Origin: Cutaneotrichosporon cavernicola
Taxonomy: Eukaryota; Basidiomycota; Tremellomycetes; Trichosporonales; Trichosporonaceae
NCBI RefSeq assembly: GCF_030864355.1
Contig: NC_083400.1
Span: 77,001 to 141,000, forward strand
Reading direction: 5' to 3'
DNA length: 64,000 bases
Position 1 is the first letter of the stretch. The number at the start of each line of letters is the position of its first letter. The position numbers and the translations under genes are program-made. Below the pieces are notes generated by a model that saw only the letters and a list, made by a program, of their open reading frames with translations, was not told the origin of the DNA and ran no database searches. Shown one piece after another: positions 11,160 through 22,191 of this stretch.

Positions 11160-13692
11160 ATGTCGCTCAAGTAGGAGGAGAGTCTCTTCTCTGGCCTCAG
11201 ACGGCAGGTCGAGCAGACGAGAGAGAAGCACAAGGAGCAGGTGAGCTCTTTTACTTTACCTCCCAGAGCTCACCCCAGATGTCCAGCCTCGAGGAAGACA
11301 AGGAGAGGCTGCAGGCCGAGTTGGCCGCGTTGAAACGCGAGGCATCTGAGACGCGTGTAGCGAATGCGACTGCCCTCGAGGAGCAACAGCGCACATTAGC
11401 TGCCACGGCGCGACTGCAGGCCGATCTGGAAGCGCTGCAAGTAGCGTACAGTGGAGCTGTGGACGACCAGGAGCACTTCCAGGCCGGCGAGGCGATGGCT
11501 GCTGACGAGGCGCAACAACTTGGTCCGCTTCGGCGCGCGTTATGCTTCAAGGACGAGCGTATTCACGAGCTCGAGGAGGAGGTGCGCCGGGCCAATGATT
11601 CGGCGGCGGCCCAAGTCGAGATGGAGCAAGTCGTTTCTGCAGGCCTGCGCGAGCGGATTGGCCGTCTCGAGCGCCGACTTCGCGACAAGAGCAGCGAGGA
11701 TCGTGCGCGAACCGCGAGTGCCGAAAGCGAGCACGAGCTCGCGGTTATGCGGGAGCAGCTGGAGCGGGCGAGGAGAGAGAGCCAGGACGCGCGCGATGCC
11801 CTCTCCAAGGAAGTAAGGACCAGTACGCGCGAGCGCCGACGTGTCGAAACGGCAGAGGATGCACTACGTGATGCGCGCGAGGAGGCGCGTCACATCCGCG
11901 AGGCGGTGGATGAGCGTGACGGGCTGCGGTTGAAGATTGCAGTCCTCGAGCAGGAAGGGAACAAGACGTGAGATCATCTTGGTTTGTTCTGAACTCATTC
12001 CAGGCCCAGCGCACTACAGCCCGTGTCCCCGAATACTCTAAAGGACGCCGCTCCGGGCGGTGTACCGTCGCCGTCGAAGCAGAATATCCGCCTCCAGCGC
12101 GAGCTCGCCCACATCCAGTCCCAACATGCGGCGCTCAAGGCGGCTCACGACAAGCTGCGCGTCGAGTACACCCACCTCTCTGCCAAGCGTGACAAGGACC
12201 GTCAACATTTCAAAGACTTCCACGCAGTGTACATGGCCCGCAAGGAGGCAAAACGTAAGCGGCGCGAGACTGGGGCCGTATTGCCTAGCGAACTGTCGGA
12301 GGCGGGTGCCACGCCACCAGGCCCGTCGTCTCACCAAAGCTCGGCGCTCGGCAAGAGCTCGCCTGCAATTCAGGCTGGTGATGCTGGAGATGACGAGGTC
12401 GAACCCCCAGCCAAGCGGGTACGACCTAGCCCGCCTCACGGACTCGAGAAGAAAGCCACAGAACTGGCTTTAGATGCTCCACCGCCAGCGGTACGGCGTT
12501 CAAGGTCAGAATCGCCGGCGCCAGACCCAGCCTCTCCGCCGGTACCGTCGCTACCCGGCCCACGGCCTGAGGGACCAGAACCACTCCTGGCCGTCGCTCC
12601 CACCAAGCCTCGCGTTTCATCCACCACCGCACAAGCGTCGACACCAGTCATCTCCAGAACGACACACGCCTCTACACCAGCACGACCTGGCGCGGCCATG
12701 TCCACCCCAAATGCTAGGCCAGGTCCTTCCATGTCGACCCCAACCCTCTCTACTAGAACGCCGACAGGTTTAACGCGCCAAGCGTCGCGCGTCACCCCAT
12801 GGCTTGGAGGCAAGGTCAGTCAACCGCGCGCCTCGACCTCGTCTCGCAAGCCCGCTCGCCGCGACTCGTTTGGGAGCGACGACGAAGCCCCAAGCCCTGC
12901 GCCTTCGCGCCATCCGCTAGTCCGCGACAGGACAGGCACAAGTACCATGCTGCGCAAGACGTTGCAGCGCTCGGCCCAGGGCACGGGGAAAGTCGAATCG
13001 CCAAGTACCGACTCGCTCTCCAAGCTCGACTTTGAGGGTCTGAATGCCGCCGAGCGGGCGGCGGAACGTAAACGCCTGGCGTCCTTGTCAGCTGCTGAGC
13101 GGAGGCAAGTCTATGCGCCATATAAGGGTAATGGCCGATATGTCGCGCCTGACGATGTGTGAGTTATTATACTATAATGCGGAGCTGACGGCAGGAAGAA
13201 GACATTTGCGGACGAATTCGAGATTAACCCTGCACGGAATGAAGGTGTCACGCATCAGTACGATGCGGTTGTGCGGAACCGCGACGCGCGCAAGCAGATG
13301 CATGGCGGCGACTGCGAGTGTTGTCGTGATGTGAGGGTATTTTGGGGTTTGCTGACGAAAGTACTATGACGCAGTGGGCGATATACCCATCTTCCATGGA
13401 GCGCCAGCGTGGCGTGATGACCCGGCCGAGAGAGCCGTCGATATTGAGGACCACCAGAACCGCGTATCTCGGCATCGCGAGGTGTGGCGCCGCCCGCCGA
13501 CGCCGCCGGATTACTGGAAGATTGCGTTTCCCACAACGCAAGAGGTCGAGAGTGTCAACCGCCGCGCTGACGAGATGACGGCCGCGCGAGAGGCCGAGGT
13601 ACGCCGCGAGGCTGCGTGAGTTGCTAGAAGCCTGTTGCCAACTGACAACTGACAACAGACACAAGGACAGTAAGTGGCGCAAGCGAGTGTAG
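11160..13692 (+). CDS. CtIP/Sae2/Ctp1 DNA-end resection factor
   Basis: This factor activates Mre11 nuclease for resection of double-strand breaks. Seven exons splice cleanly to 772 residues: 11160-11170, 11201-11240, 11279-11967, 12004-13158, 13195-13330, 13362-13615, 13659-13692. The first exon is only 11 nt (ATGTCGCTCAA). Residues 1-246 are a nearly continuous coiled coil (MSSLEEDKERLQAELAALKR...), the expected oligomerisation part. A second coiled segment follows (RELAHIQSQHAALKAAHDKL), then a disordered Ser/Pro-rich centre. The family-defining C-terminus is intact: a CxxC-type cluster (GGDCECCRDYY, about 673-679) and the RHR motif (RHREVWRRPPTPPDYWKIAF, 714-716). The family identity is firm from these two motifs; the N-terminal half is too variable to compare. 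It ends KWRKRV and converges on NudE. Confidence 0.9.
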
Positions 13693-13912
13693 CAACAGGC
13701 CCTGTTTGTACATGTACAGTAGTCTCAAACCCATGTCATGTAATGAGAGTACAACGTAGGCTACTAACCTTTGAGGGCACACCACACGACATTCTTCTGC
13801 ATCATGTTGGGCCGTAGGTGGACCCTGGCTAGAGTGCGCGACGAGGTGGTCTCTGGCGCTGAGAGCGCAGCATGGGAGCGCGCAGCGGATGTGTGCATAG
13901 CGGCGCATATCG

Positions 13913-16574
13913 CTAACCCCGGCGCAGGTGGTGGCTCGGGATGCGCGGCATGGGCGGCGGCGGCGTGTCCATGAAGGGCACGGAGGTCGGCCGCGCGCCG
14001 ACGGGCGTCTTCGGTCCGGGGATGCTCGACGGCCGTGCACCCGCGTCGTTGACGCCGACGCTCGAGCGCCTCGGCGGGCGACGCATCGCCTTGGTGCCAG
14101 GGGCTGGCATCGACGCGTGCGCGCCTCTCGTCCCGATGCTCACGTTGCTCGTGTTGCTACGGGTCGACGCAGCGCTGAGGCTGGACTGAGCGCTCGCGGC
14201 GCTTATCCCGCTAGCCGCACTGACGCCGCTCGCTACCGACGTCGTCGATGCGGACTGCGCCATCTGGAGCCCGCCCATTCCAGGGGCTGGGCCACGGCCA
14301 AGCGGGCGGGGCCCGGTGCTCTGCGTTCCCCGGGATACGACTCGCTCGCCGCGCTCGTCGACGCTGCCTATCCGCGAGCGCGGGCGCATCATGTCCGAGC
14401 GCGACACGATGCGCATCTCGGTGCGTGACGACGGCCGCATATCCGAACGCGATGCTGGCCGCATATCCGAACGCGATGCTGGCCGTATGTCCAAGCTGGA
14501 AGGTGGACGCATGCTCGACCGGGAGAGGGCGCGGAGGTCGGCCGAAACGTTGCGCGAGTGGTCTGCGCGTGACGAGCGTCCCGAGATCGACTGACCGAAG
14601 GACACGAGCGAGTCCGTCGGACTCAAGATCTGGGAGCCTATCGAGGCTCTCCGCGAGGGCTCGGGAATAAAACTCGGACTAATGGCTCCACTCCGGCTCG
14701 ACGACCTCGTGTGCGCCTGTGTCTGCGACGACATGAGTGGAACGCCAGCGCGAACTGACTGCGAGAGCGAGCTCCTGCCTGCCAGTGGCCCGTTTAGGCC
14801 TGTAGAGAGGGAGAGTTGCTGACGACCAGAAGCGCGGTGCGACTTGTGCAAGGTCCGCGCGGAGGCCGCCGGTGTGTGGCCAGGTGAACCACGGTGGCTC
14901 CGACCGAGTTGTGGAGCGAGTGGAGATGGTATTCCCGGGCGCTTGGGAAGCATGTTGGCCCCAACACCGCGTGTGGGCTCGAGCGGCGATGAAGGGTCAT
15001 GCTTCCGATGCGGGCCTGGATGGGCCGGTGGAGTGTCCTCGGGGTCCGATAGCATAACCCACGACGGAGAGAGAACGCTCGCGTTGCCGCCAGTTGGGGT
15101 GACATTTGCACCAGGTGGTGGCTTGGATAATGCCGCCACCCTGGTGTGTTGCGCATTAGTTGCAGGGACAGTCGATACAGTAGTCGAGCTTGGGAGGGTA
15201 CTCTTGCGTGGCGGTATGACACTCCGTTTCGGCATGCGGGCACCCAAGCGGTCGTCGGTTGCCTTGAGACGTGTTTGAATGTCCTGGAGCAAGCGCAGGC
15301 CCTTTGTCTTGGTCGTTTGACCACTGAGATTGGCCGTGGTAAACGTCCGGCGCATGGGCGCAGCTTCGTTTGGTGCGAGATTCCGCGTCGTCGTACTCCT
15401 TGTGAGAGCTGGGATTCCAGACGGGGACGGCGCCGGAAGCGTCCTTCTCACGTTCGGGGATGCTAAGACGGGGGTTGTCGTGCTGCGCGGGATGCGAGGC
15501 GATTGTCTCACGGTCCGCGGTGTCACAGTCGGGCTGCGATCGGTTCGGCCGGTCGCTGTCGCGGACGGTGACGACCTGTGTGTTGCAGCAGAGCCGTCCG
15601 TGAGCGTGGGAGAAGGAGCGTCGGAGCGCGTGTACATGTCCATCATGGGCGACATCGGCGCGTCCGAGGAAGGTGGTGTAGGAACCACGGCTCTTGCCAA
15701 GCGGTCGCGCAGGATGGCAATCTCGTTGTTGGCATCTGCGACAGTCAGCCAAGCCTTCTTCCGCAGCAGCAAGACTCACCGCGCACGTCATCTTTGAGAC
15801 GCTGACACTCCTCGTCGAGCTCCTGCTTGGCGATGACCTCTTGCTCAAGCAACGTCTTCTCCTCGATAGAGCGATTGTACTTGATCTCCATATCGAGCAG
15901 TGACGAATGTGTTACACTGCTGTCAGCTCGACTACACCCCGCGCAAGGCTCACCGATGCATGCTCTCGAGCTCATCGTTGCCCATCTCCAAGTCGCGAAT
16001 TGCGACGAGTGTCTTGTCACGCTCGGAGCGCAAGTTGTCCATCTCGAGTTGCATGGTACTGACAGTGGACGAGTGCTGCTTCTGGAGAGCAATGAATTTG
16101 TTCTGGGTGTGAGCACATATTCCCGCGCATCGCCATCGTACCTTCCATTCGTCCTTGTCTGTCTCGAGGCGTTGGATGCGCTCTTGGAGGTCTGCATGCT
16201 TTGCCTCTGTTGCCTCTAGTTCCTTTTCGAGTTCTTGCTCGAGTTCTCGTGATGAGAGTTGAAACTCGTCTTTGGTGGCGTCAGCATGAATGGTTCGATC
16301 GATCGAGTGTTTCATGGCCCGAGAGCGACGACATACCGAGCTCGGCGCGCGTTTCGTTGAGCAAGTCTACGGCAACGCGATACTTGTCGCGGTAGTACGA
16401 AGCTTCCTCCTTTGGAGAGTCGAAGCTGTTCGTGTGAGTAATATGGAAAGCGATTAGAGTGGAGGGGACGCACGCAATGTCATCGTCGTCGTCTACTTTG
16501 AAGGGAGATGGGGAGGAGAGGTTGAAGCCGTTTGAGGTTGCAGAGTGAGGTGGGGTGCCGTACAAGGCCGACAT
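13913..16574 (-). CDS. NudE-type dynein regulator
   Basis: NudE/Ndel1 proteins bind LIS1 and dynein and support nuclear migration and spindle function. Start is ATG at 16572-16574 (MSALYGTPPHSATSNGF). Splicing joins FDSPKEEASYYRDKYRVAV, LLNETRAEL and DEFQLSSRELEQELEKELEA, the diagnostic NudE N-terminal coiled coil. It continues through IQRLETDKDEWKV, FIALQKQHSSTVSTMQLEMD, LESMHR, LDMEIKYNRSIEEKTLLEQE and DANNEIAILRDRL. The remaining about 600 residues (large exon 13913 to about 15740) are a basic, Ser/Pro/Arg-rich disordered tail with four SDMRP/TEMR-like repeats near 14420-14500. It ends HLRRG. At least five introns, all small, lie between 15740 and 16500. The tail is longer than in most family members. 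It is divergent to BRE1. Confidence 0.9.
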
Positions 16575-17173
16575 GGCCGTTGCCGGGGGAAAGAAGAGGG
16601 GGAGAGGAGCGTCAATATAGAGAGAGCGTCAGAGGATGAAGTTTGATTGAATAGAGGAGGAGGATGATGATGATGATGATGGACGATGAGAGCTTGATTG
16701 CGAGCATGCCTTCCTTGCTTGTTGACGCGTTGACCTTGCACCGTACGGTGCAAGGGAACCCATCCTACCCTCAGACCTTCAGGGTCCCCAAGAGGTTGAA
16801 TCCAAAGTTGGGTGGCGAACTTGCTGCGCCACACGACTAAAAATGCCGCGGCGAATTGACCTATTCTGGTTGTGGACATAGGGAGGGAGGACTTAGCCGC
16901 TGGGAGGATTGAGGAGGGGTTGGGTGGATGCTGGGCGGGGCTTTGGGCCGGGCCAAAGAGGTAAGCAGGTAGGCAAAGTGGTCGTCTCCTCTCCTCTCCT
17001 TGCTTGTCATTCAACTTGGATCCTCTGTTACTCATCCATTTCCATCCTCCATCCTCCATCCCCCATCCTCCCTTTCTTCTCTCCATTCTCTTCCCCTCGA
17101 CTCTCTATCACCTCCCACCATTCGTATCAACACCAAAAGATAGAGATCCCCTCATCCTCCACCACTTGCGAGC
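16575..17173. promoter_or_regulatory. Divergent promoter NudE / BRE1
   Basis: These 599 bp hold both promoters. Visible elements are a GAT trinucleotide run (about 16660-16682), an MCB-type ACGCGT at 16725-16730, and right beside it a perfect 22-bp palindrome at 16734-16755 (half-site CCTTGCACCGT). A pyrimidine-rich leader (16990-17160) precedes the BRE1 start. Confidence 0.6.
16734..16755. repeat. Perfect 22-bp palindrome
   Basis: The half CCTTGCACCGT is followed at once by its exact reverse complement, centred between 16744 and 16745. It sits 4 bp from an ACGCGT motif in the NudE/BRE1 promoter, as a dimeric regulator site would. No known regulator is assigned. Confidence 0.8.
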
Positions 17174-20158
17174 ATGAACGCAGACCTGAAGCGAGTGCGC
17201 GACAGTTCACTCGACGCTCCTTCCTCATCCAAGCGACGAGCAATCGGTTCAGGCTCCAGCCCAGGCCACTCACCCTCCTCTTCACATCTCGGCAAAGATT
17301 ACGAACATGAGGAGGAAGACGACCTCGAAGACTGGATGCGTGTCGTAGAAACCCATCGCAAGGAAGCCCTCTTCCGACAGATGCTCGAGTACCGCCGCAC
17401 ATCTCAAAGGGAAGCTGCGCGCGCAAAGGCACTTGAGTCTCAAAGACGCAACCTCGAGGCTTGCTTCCGCTCCGTAGAGGCCTGCTGGGCACAGGTGCGT
17501 ACTGCTGGCCGTCGAGCGACGGTGCGCGAACCAAGGTGTGTGCTGACGGGGCGCAGCTCGTCTCGTCCTTGCGAGATCGCGCAGGGAACCTTCCTGTGCC
17601 AGACGAATCTTTGTTCGACAGTACGTATCTCAGAGCTGCCGCTGGAGGAAGCATGCGCTGACAAGCCCAGACTCTTTCGATCCAACATTGGAACAAGACG
17701 CGGTGGATGACCTTGTCAAGTCTCGACTAGAGGCAACTCTTCGCCTGGTTGCAGTCTTTGCCGACTCTGCTGCAGGCAAACACACGTCTGACCTTGGCGG
17801 TGATCTGCGCCAACGATTCGACTCATTGCAACTACAGGTGAGCTAGACCAACTGTCGCTCATGGCTGACGAACAGTCTACCAAGCTGCAAACAGACTTGA
17901 CTCAAGCTCGGTCACAACTGGATGAGACTCGCCAATCCCGAGACGATACTCTGCGAGACCTCCAACGTACCGAGAAGAGGTTAGACAAACAGAGGATGGA
18001 CATGGACAAGGAGCGAGCCGCATGGAAGACCCAGCGCGAGTCTTCCTCCGCTGCTTCAGCCAAGCCGATGGCAAATGGGTCCGGACACTCGACGCCCAAT
18101 GCCCGCGCATCCGAGGCACCAGAAGCGAAACCTGTGGTGGTTGGCAGCGTTCCAATGCCTGACGAGACGGAGCAGCGCTGTGCGGAACTCGACGCGCTTG
18201 TAAAGTCCCGGCTGCAGCAACTCGAGACCTTGAGGGCAGAACACACGACTCTGACCCAACAGGTAGACAAGCTGAAAGTCCAGGTGGGTCGCCTGTCGGC
18301 GGACGTTTCAACTGACAACAGGCCCACAACCCCTCTGAAGAGGTGTTGCGTCAATCACCCTTCTTCCAGGTCTATCTGCAACGGTTGGCGACGTCGACTG
18401 CGGGCGCCGAGGCATTGCAACAACGGTTCGAGCAGGCTGAACAGAAGCTCGACCAACTGCGAGACAGCAACCTCGATTTCCGAGAGGCGGTCATTGCAGA
18501 GGCGCGCGCCGAAGTCGAGGCGCTTCGGGAGAAGATGGGCCAGAAGGACGTCGACCTTGCCCGCCTGCGCGGTCAGCGCGACGAACTAAACGCTGAGTTG
18601 ACTGAGCGGAGAGTTCGCGACACGGACAAGATGCGCTTCGCCGACGAGATGGAGCAGCTCTGTTCGAAGCGTGAGGAGCGCATCAACTTCCTCTGCTCCG
18701 AGGTCCGACGACTCAAGGGCAAGCTCGCGGCGAAGGACGGAGCCGAGGGATACCTTGCCTTCCTCAAGGACGGGCCTGTGGATGGCGACTACATCAAGGC
18801 TCTCGAGAAGCAACTGCAAGCAGCCAAGGACCAGGTATCGAGCCTCACCGATCAGCTCAAGAACGCGGCCGAAGGAGACGCTGCGGCCGCAGCCTCCGAG
18901 ACTGCGGTTCGTAGCGAGTTGGAAGCTGCGCGCCGGCGCCTCGCTGAGTACGAGAGGATCCTTGGCCCCAGCGCGTCGCCAGACGTCAAGAGTTTGACAG
19001 AGCGTCTCCAGCAAGACGCGGACGTGCGCAAGAAACTCGAGCTGCAGCTGGCTGAGGCTGAGGAAGCCACCAACGCGCTGTACCAGGAGCTCGAGGGGGT
19101 CAACAAGCTGTGGGAGGAGCTCGACCAGACGTTAAAGACCAAGGTGTTCGAGCTCAAGGATGGCGAACTCCGGATGCAGCGCCTGAGCACGGAGAAGGCC
19201 AAGGCGGACAACAAGTACTTCACGGCGATGCGCAACAAGGAGGGCGTGGAGGGAGAGCTTAGAGCCGCACAGCGTACTGTCGGCAAGCAGCTCAAGTTGA
19301 TTGAGCGAGCGAAGGACGTGGAGAAGAGCCAGGGCACGCAGATTGTGAGTGCAGAGTGTGAGAGCGGCAGCTGACAACAAGGCTCAGCAGGAGAAGACAC
19401 TTACCTCGCTCAAGAACACGTTACTCGAGCTCCAGACGCAACTGGCAACTGCCGCGTCTGGCAAGAAGCAGTTCGAGCTGCGCTTGCAGGCGACCCAGAC
19501 AACACTTGGCGAGGCGCAGCAAATCGCGCAGACACGTGTGGCGGAGGCGGCGGCAGACAAGAGTGCACGTGCCAAGGCGGTAGACGAGCTACAGCAAGTC
19601 AAATCGGCGCACCAGAAGCTCAAGGAACGGCACGAGCAACTGACCTCCACCGCCAACGTCCAGGGCGGGTCTGCGGCGGATGTCGCAGTGAGAGAGGAGC
19701 GAGCGAAGCTGCTGGTGAGTGGACAGCAAGCGAATGCGCAAGATTGCGCAACGGGTGGCCAGTGCACCATTAGCCAGTAGGACAAGCTCTTAGGAGGTTC
19801 GGCCGACTTGCTTGGCGTATCTTGTACTCACCTCGCTTAGCCGATGGCTGTGCTGGGCGCTTGGACGGTGTGCTGATGACAGAAACTTCTTCGGTGCTCG
19901 TGCTGCGAACTCAACTTCAAGCAGCAAGTCATCACCAAGTGCATGCACACGTTCTGCAAGGAGTGAGTTTAAAGACGACCATGCCCCAGGGACTTTGGTG
20001 TGGTGGTTTTGCGGCAACTGCCGGCGGCAAGTGTGAAAATCTGTCCCTGACACGTGAACAGATGTTTAGACAAGCGAATCGAAACACGACAACGCAAGTG
20101 CCCTGCATGTGGTATCGTGTTTTCAAAGGAGGATTGCAAGACGCTCTACTGGCAGTAG
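17174..20158 (+). CDS. BRE1: E3 ubiquitin ligase Bre1 (histone H2B)
   Basis: Bre1 with Rad6 monoubiquitylates histone H2B, which promotes H3K4/K79 methylation and transcription elongation. Start is ATG at 17174 (MNADLKRVRDSSLDAPSSSK, the usual basic SSKRR N-terminus). The body is coiled coil (EDWMRVVETHRKEALFRQML; LQTDLTQARSQLDETRQSRD; exon about 18368-19344 with LEGVNKLWEELDQTLKTKVF, the conserved Bre1 block). The C-terminal C3HC4 RING is built from three short exons: LLRCSCCELNFKQQVITKCM, HTFCKE, then CLDKRIETRQRKCPACG and ending KTLYWQ. The intron splitting the RING (about 19964-20061) is close to 100 nt; the others are mostly 30-60 nt. The exon border around 19712-19870 is the least certain part. 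All RING ligands are present. Confidence 0.93.
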
Positions 20159-22191
20159 ATTACGCCTTGGGTCGACCCTTGATTAGCGTCATTGCGGCTT
20201 GTGTGAGCTTACGTGAGCCGCCGAGGCCATTAAATCTGCGAGCGGAATTTGGCGTCCGACACGGGTATACTTGCAACCTAGTGTGCGCCGTGTCAAGTCG
20301 AGTTGATGATGTTGTCATTGTTGCTGAGGGGCGAGGGCGAGGGTGAGAGTGAGAGTGAGATGGAGGTTGAGGGATTGAGGGTTAGTTGAAAGTGTTAGAA
20401 GGCCAATGAGAAGAAGAAGATTGATGATTAGTTAGTGTCTGTACGAGTAGGATTCCCCGCTCTCATATATTCTTATCATGAAGAGTACCCTAAGTATTGT
20501 GTATTGTGTATTGTGTACCACATGTGATGGTGAAGCAAGGACAGACGGAGAGAGAGTGTGTGTGTGTGAAGCTGTTGTATCATTTGCCCAGCGGCGGGCG
20601 GGCGGCCGGTAGTTATCACGATATCTTTTTGACAGTCCCTGGAAGAACACAGGTATAAGGGTTGTAAGGGTTGTTTTCGGTTGCGTCATTATCTTGATTG
20701 ATGGGTTGACAGCGACACGGCGAGATAGAGACAGAGACGGAGACGGAGAGTATTGACGGGTCAAGTTTGGATCCAAGTAACGGATAAGAATGCCAGATTG
20801 GTGGACATGGGAGTTTGAGTAAGGTTTAATAGGCAAGTTGTAGGAACAAAAGGAGAGAGATCTGACTCTCATTTGGAACATTTAGTAATCATTTGTTTGC
20901 ATTGTGTCAGATTCAGAACAACCTGAAAATAAACGGCTCTCCGAAAGTTGCCTCATCGTAGCTCTCGCACGGTTCTCATACGAAACCCTCAACCCATGTC
21001 CATGTCGCCATGCATCAACACGTTTACGTCGTATCTTCTCTTCTTTTGCATCTTGTCTTTACTCGGCACCTCAACCTCACACACTCGCATCCACTTTGAC
21101 ATTCACAAACCACCTTGTCATTATCATCAAGATCAAGATCTCCCGTTCATCCCCTTGCGGTGCCAATTTCAGACTCGACTCGCTTTCGTCTTCATCTCCA
21201 TCTATCCCCATCCCTGCCTCCCAACCGCCGATATCAACCTCGAGCGCTCTCAGCTCACTCAGCTTTATCCCATCGAATAGACAACATCAAACCACCTTGC
21301 ACCACCACAACCTACCGCCAAGCAAAACAGAACTGAGCAAACCCTGCCTCTCCGCCACGCCGTATCCACAGATCCACCAGTTAGCACGACGGGTCGACCT
21401 TGACCGCTTGATTGGAGGCTTAATCACCGGCTACTGGCCGACACAGTCCGTGCACCACACGGTTAACTTGAATACAGGCCCAATTCACCGCGCGCGCGTC
21501 GGTATCTCCGCATTTTGTTGTCATCACGTCAACCACCAAAGTCGTCATTGACTTTGGACATACTCTTTGGTTTGCAGTGCCTTTAACTTTCAATCGGGAT
21601 TCCAGTCGTGATCCAAAAGAGGAACTACGTCTGTCACCCAATATTTTGGGACTGCAGTTCATACCGCCCCTCTAACACCACTTCGTCATCTCTCGGCCGC
21701 GCCCCCTCCACTGCAATCTTCGGCAGCCTTGACGCCTTTGACGCCTTGACACTTTGACGCCCGCCCATTCACAGCCTGGACCGTCACAAACCATCTGCTA
21801 TCGAGCCTGCAATTAGCGAGCTGGCGCAGATAACCTTCCCCATCTCTCTTCATTGTCAACTCTCCCAGGTGTCCCAGCATAACACTAAACCCACATCGCC
21901 TGCAGCATCCTAGCTCAGCATTCCATCGTCTCGCCACCATATCACGCGCGCAAAGGACGCCCCTCACCTCACTACCCACTCTACGCGCGACGCACGTCCG
22001 ACCCGCACGTCCGACCCGCACGTCCAGAGGCCCAGCCGCGATCGCTTCAACTCCATCGTTGACACTTTGGCGGCACCTTCCCTTGGCCCCTCCCCGCATC
22101 GTCCGCCGTTCCCCTCCTCCGCCACCCCTCCTCCCTCCCCCTCCCCCCTCCCCCTCCCCCGCCGGGCCCCCTCTCCAGCAACACATCCACC
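20159..22191. other. Long intergenic region and arrestin 5' leader
   Basis: Two kilobases without a supported gene. It starts with simple repeats in the BRE1 3' flank (GTGAGA units at 20344-20360, TATTGTG x3 near 20493-20516, a GT/GA run near 20548-20568). From about 20980 the plus strand becomes strongly pyrimidine-rich. Near 21988-22025 the unit CGCACGTCCGACC repeats 2-3 times, and 22110-22175 is almost pure C/T just before the arrestin ATG, as in long fungal 5' UTRs. Open frames here (such as 20904-21551) look like leader sequence. Confidence 0.55.

Noticed and set aside
20904..21551. 215-codon open frame
   Set aside because: Ser/Pro/His-rich translation of a CT-rich leader, no ATG start, no motif.
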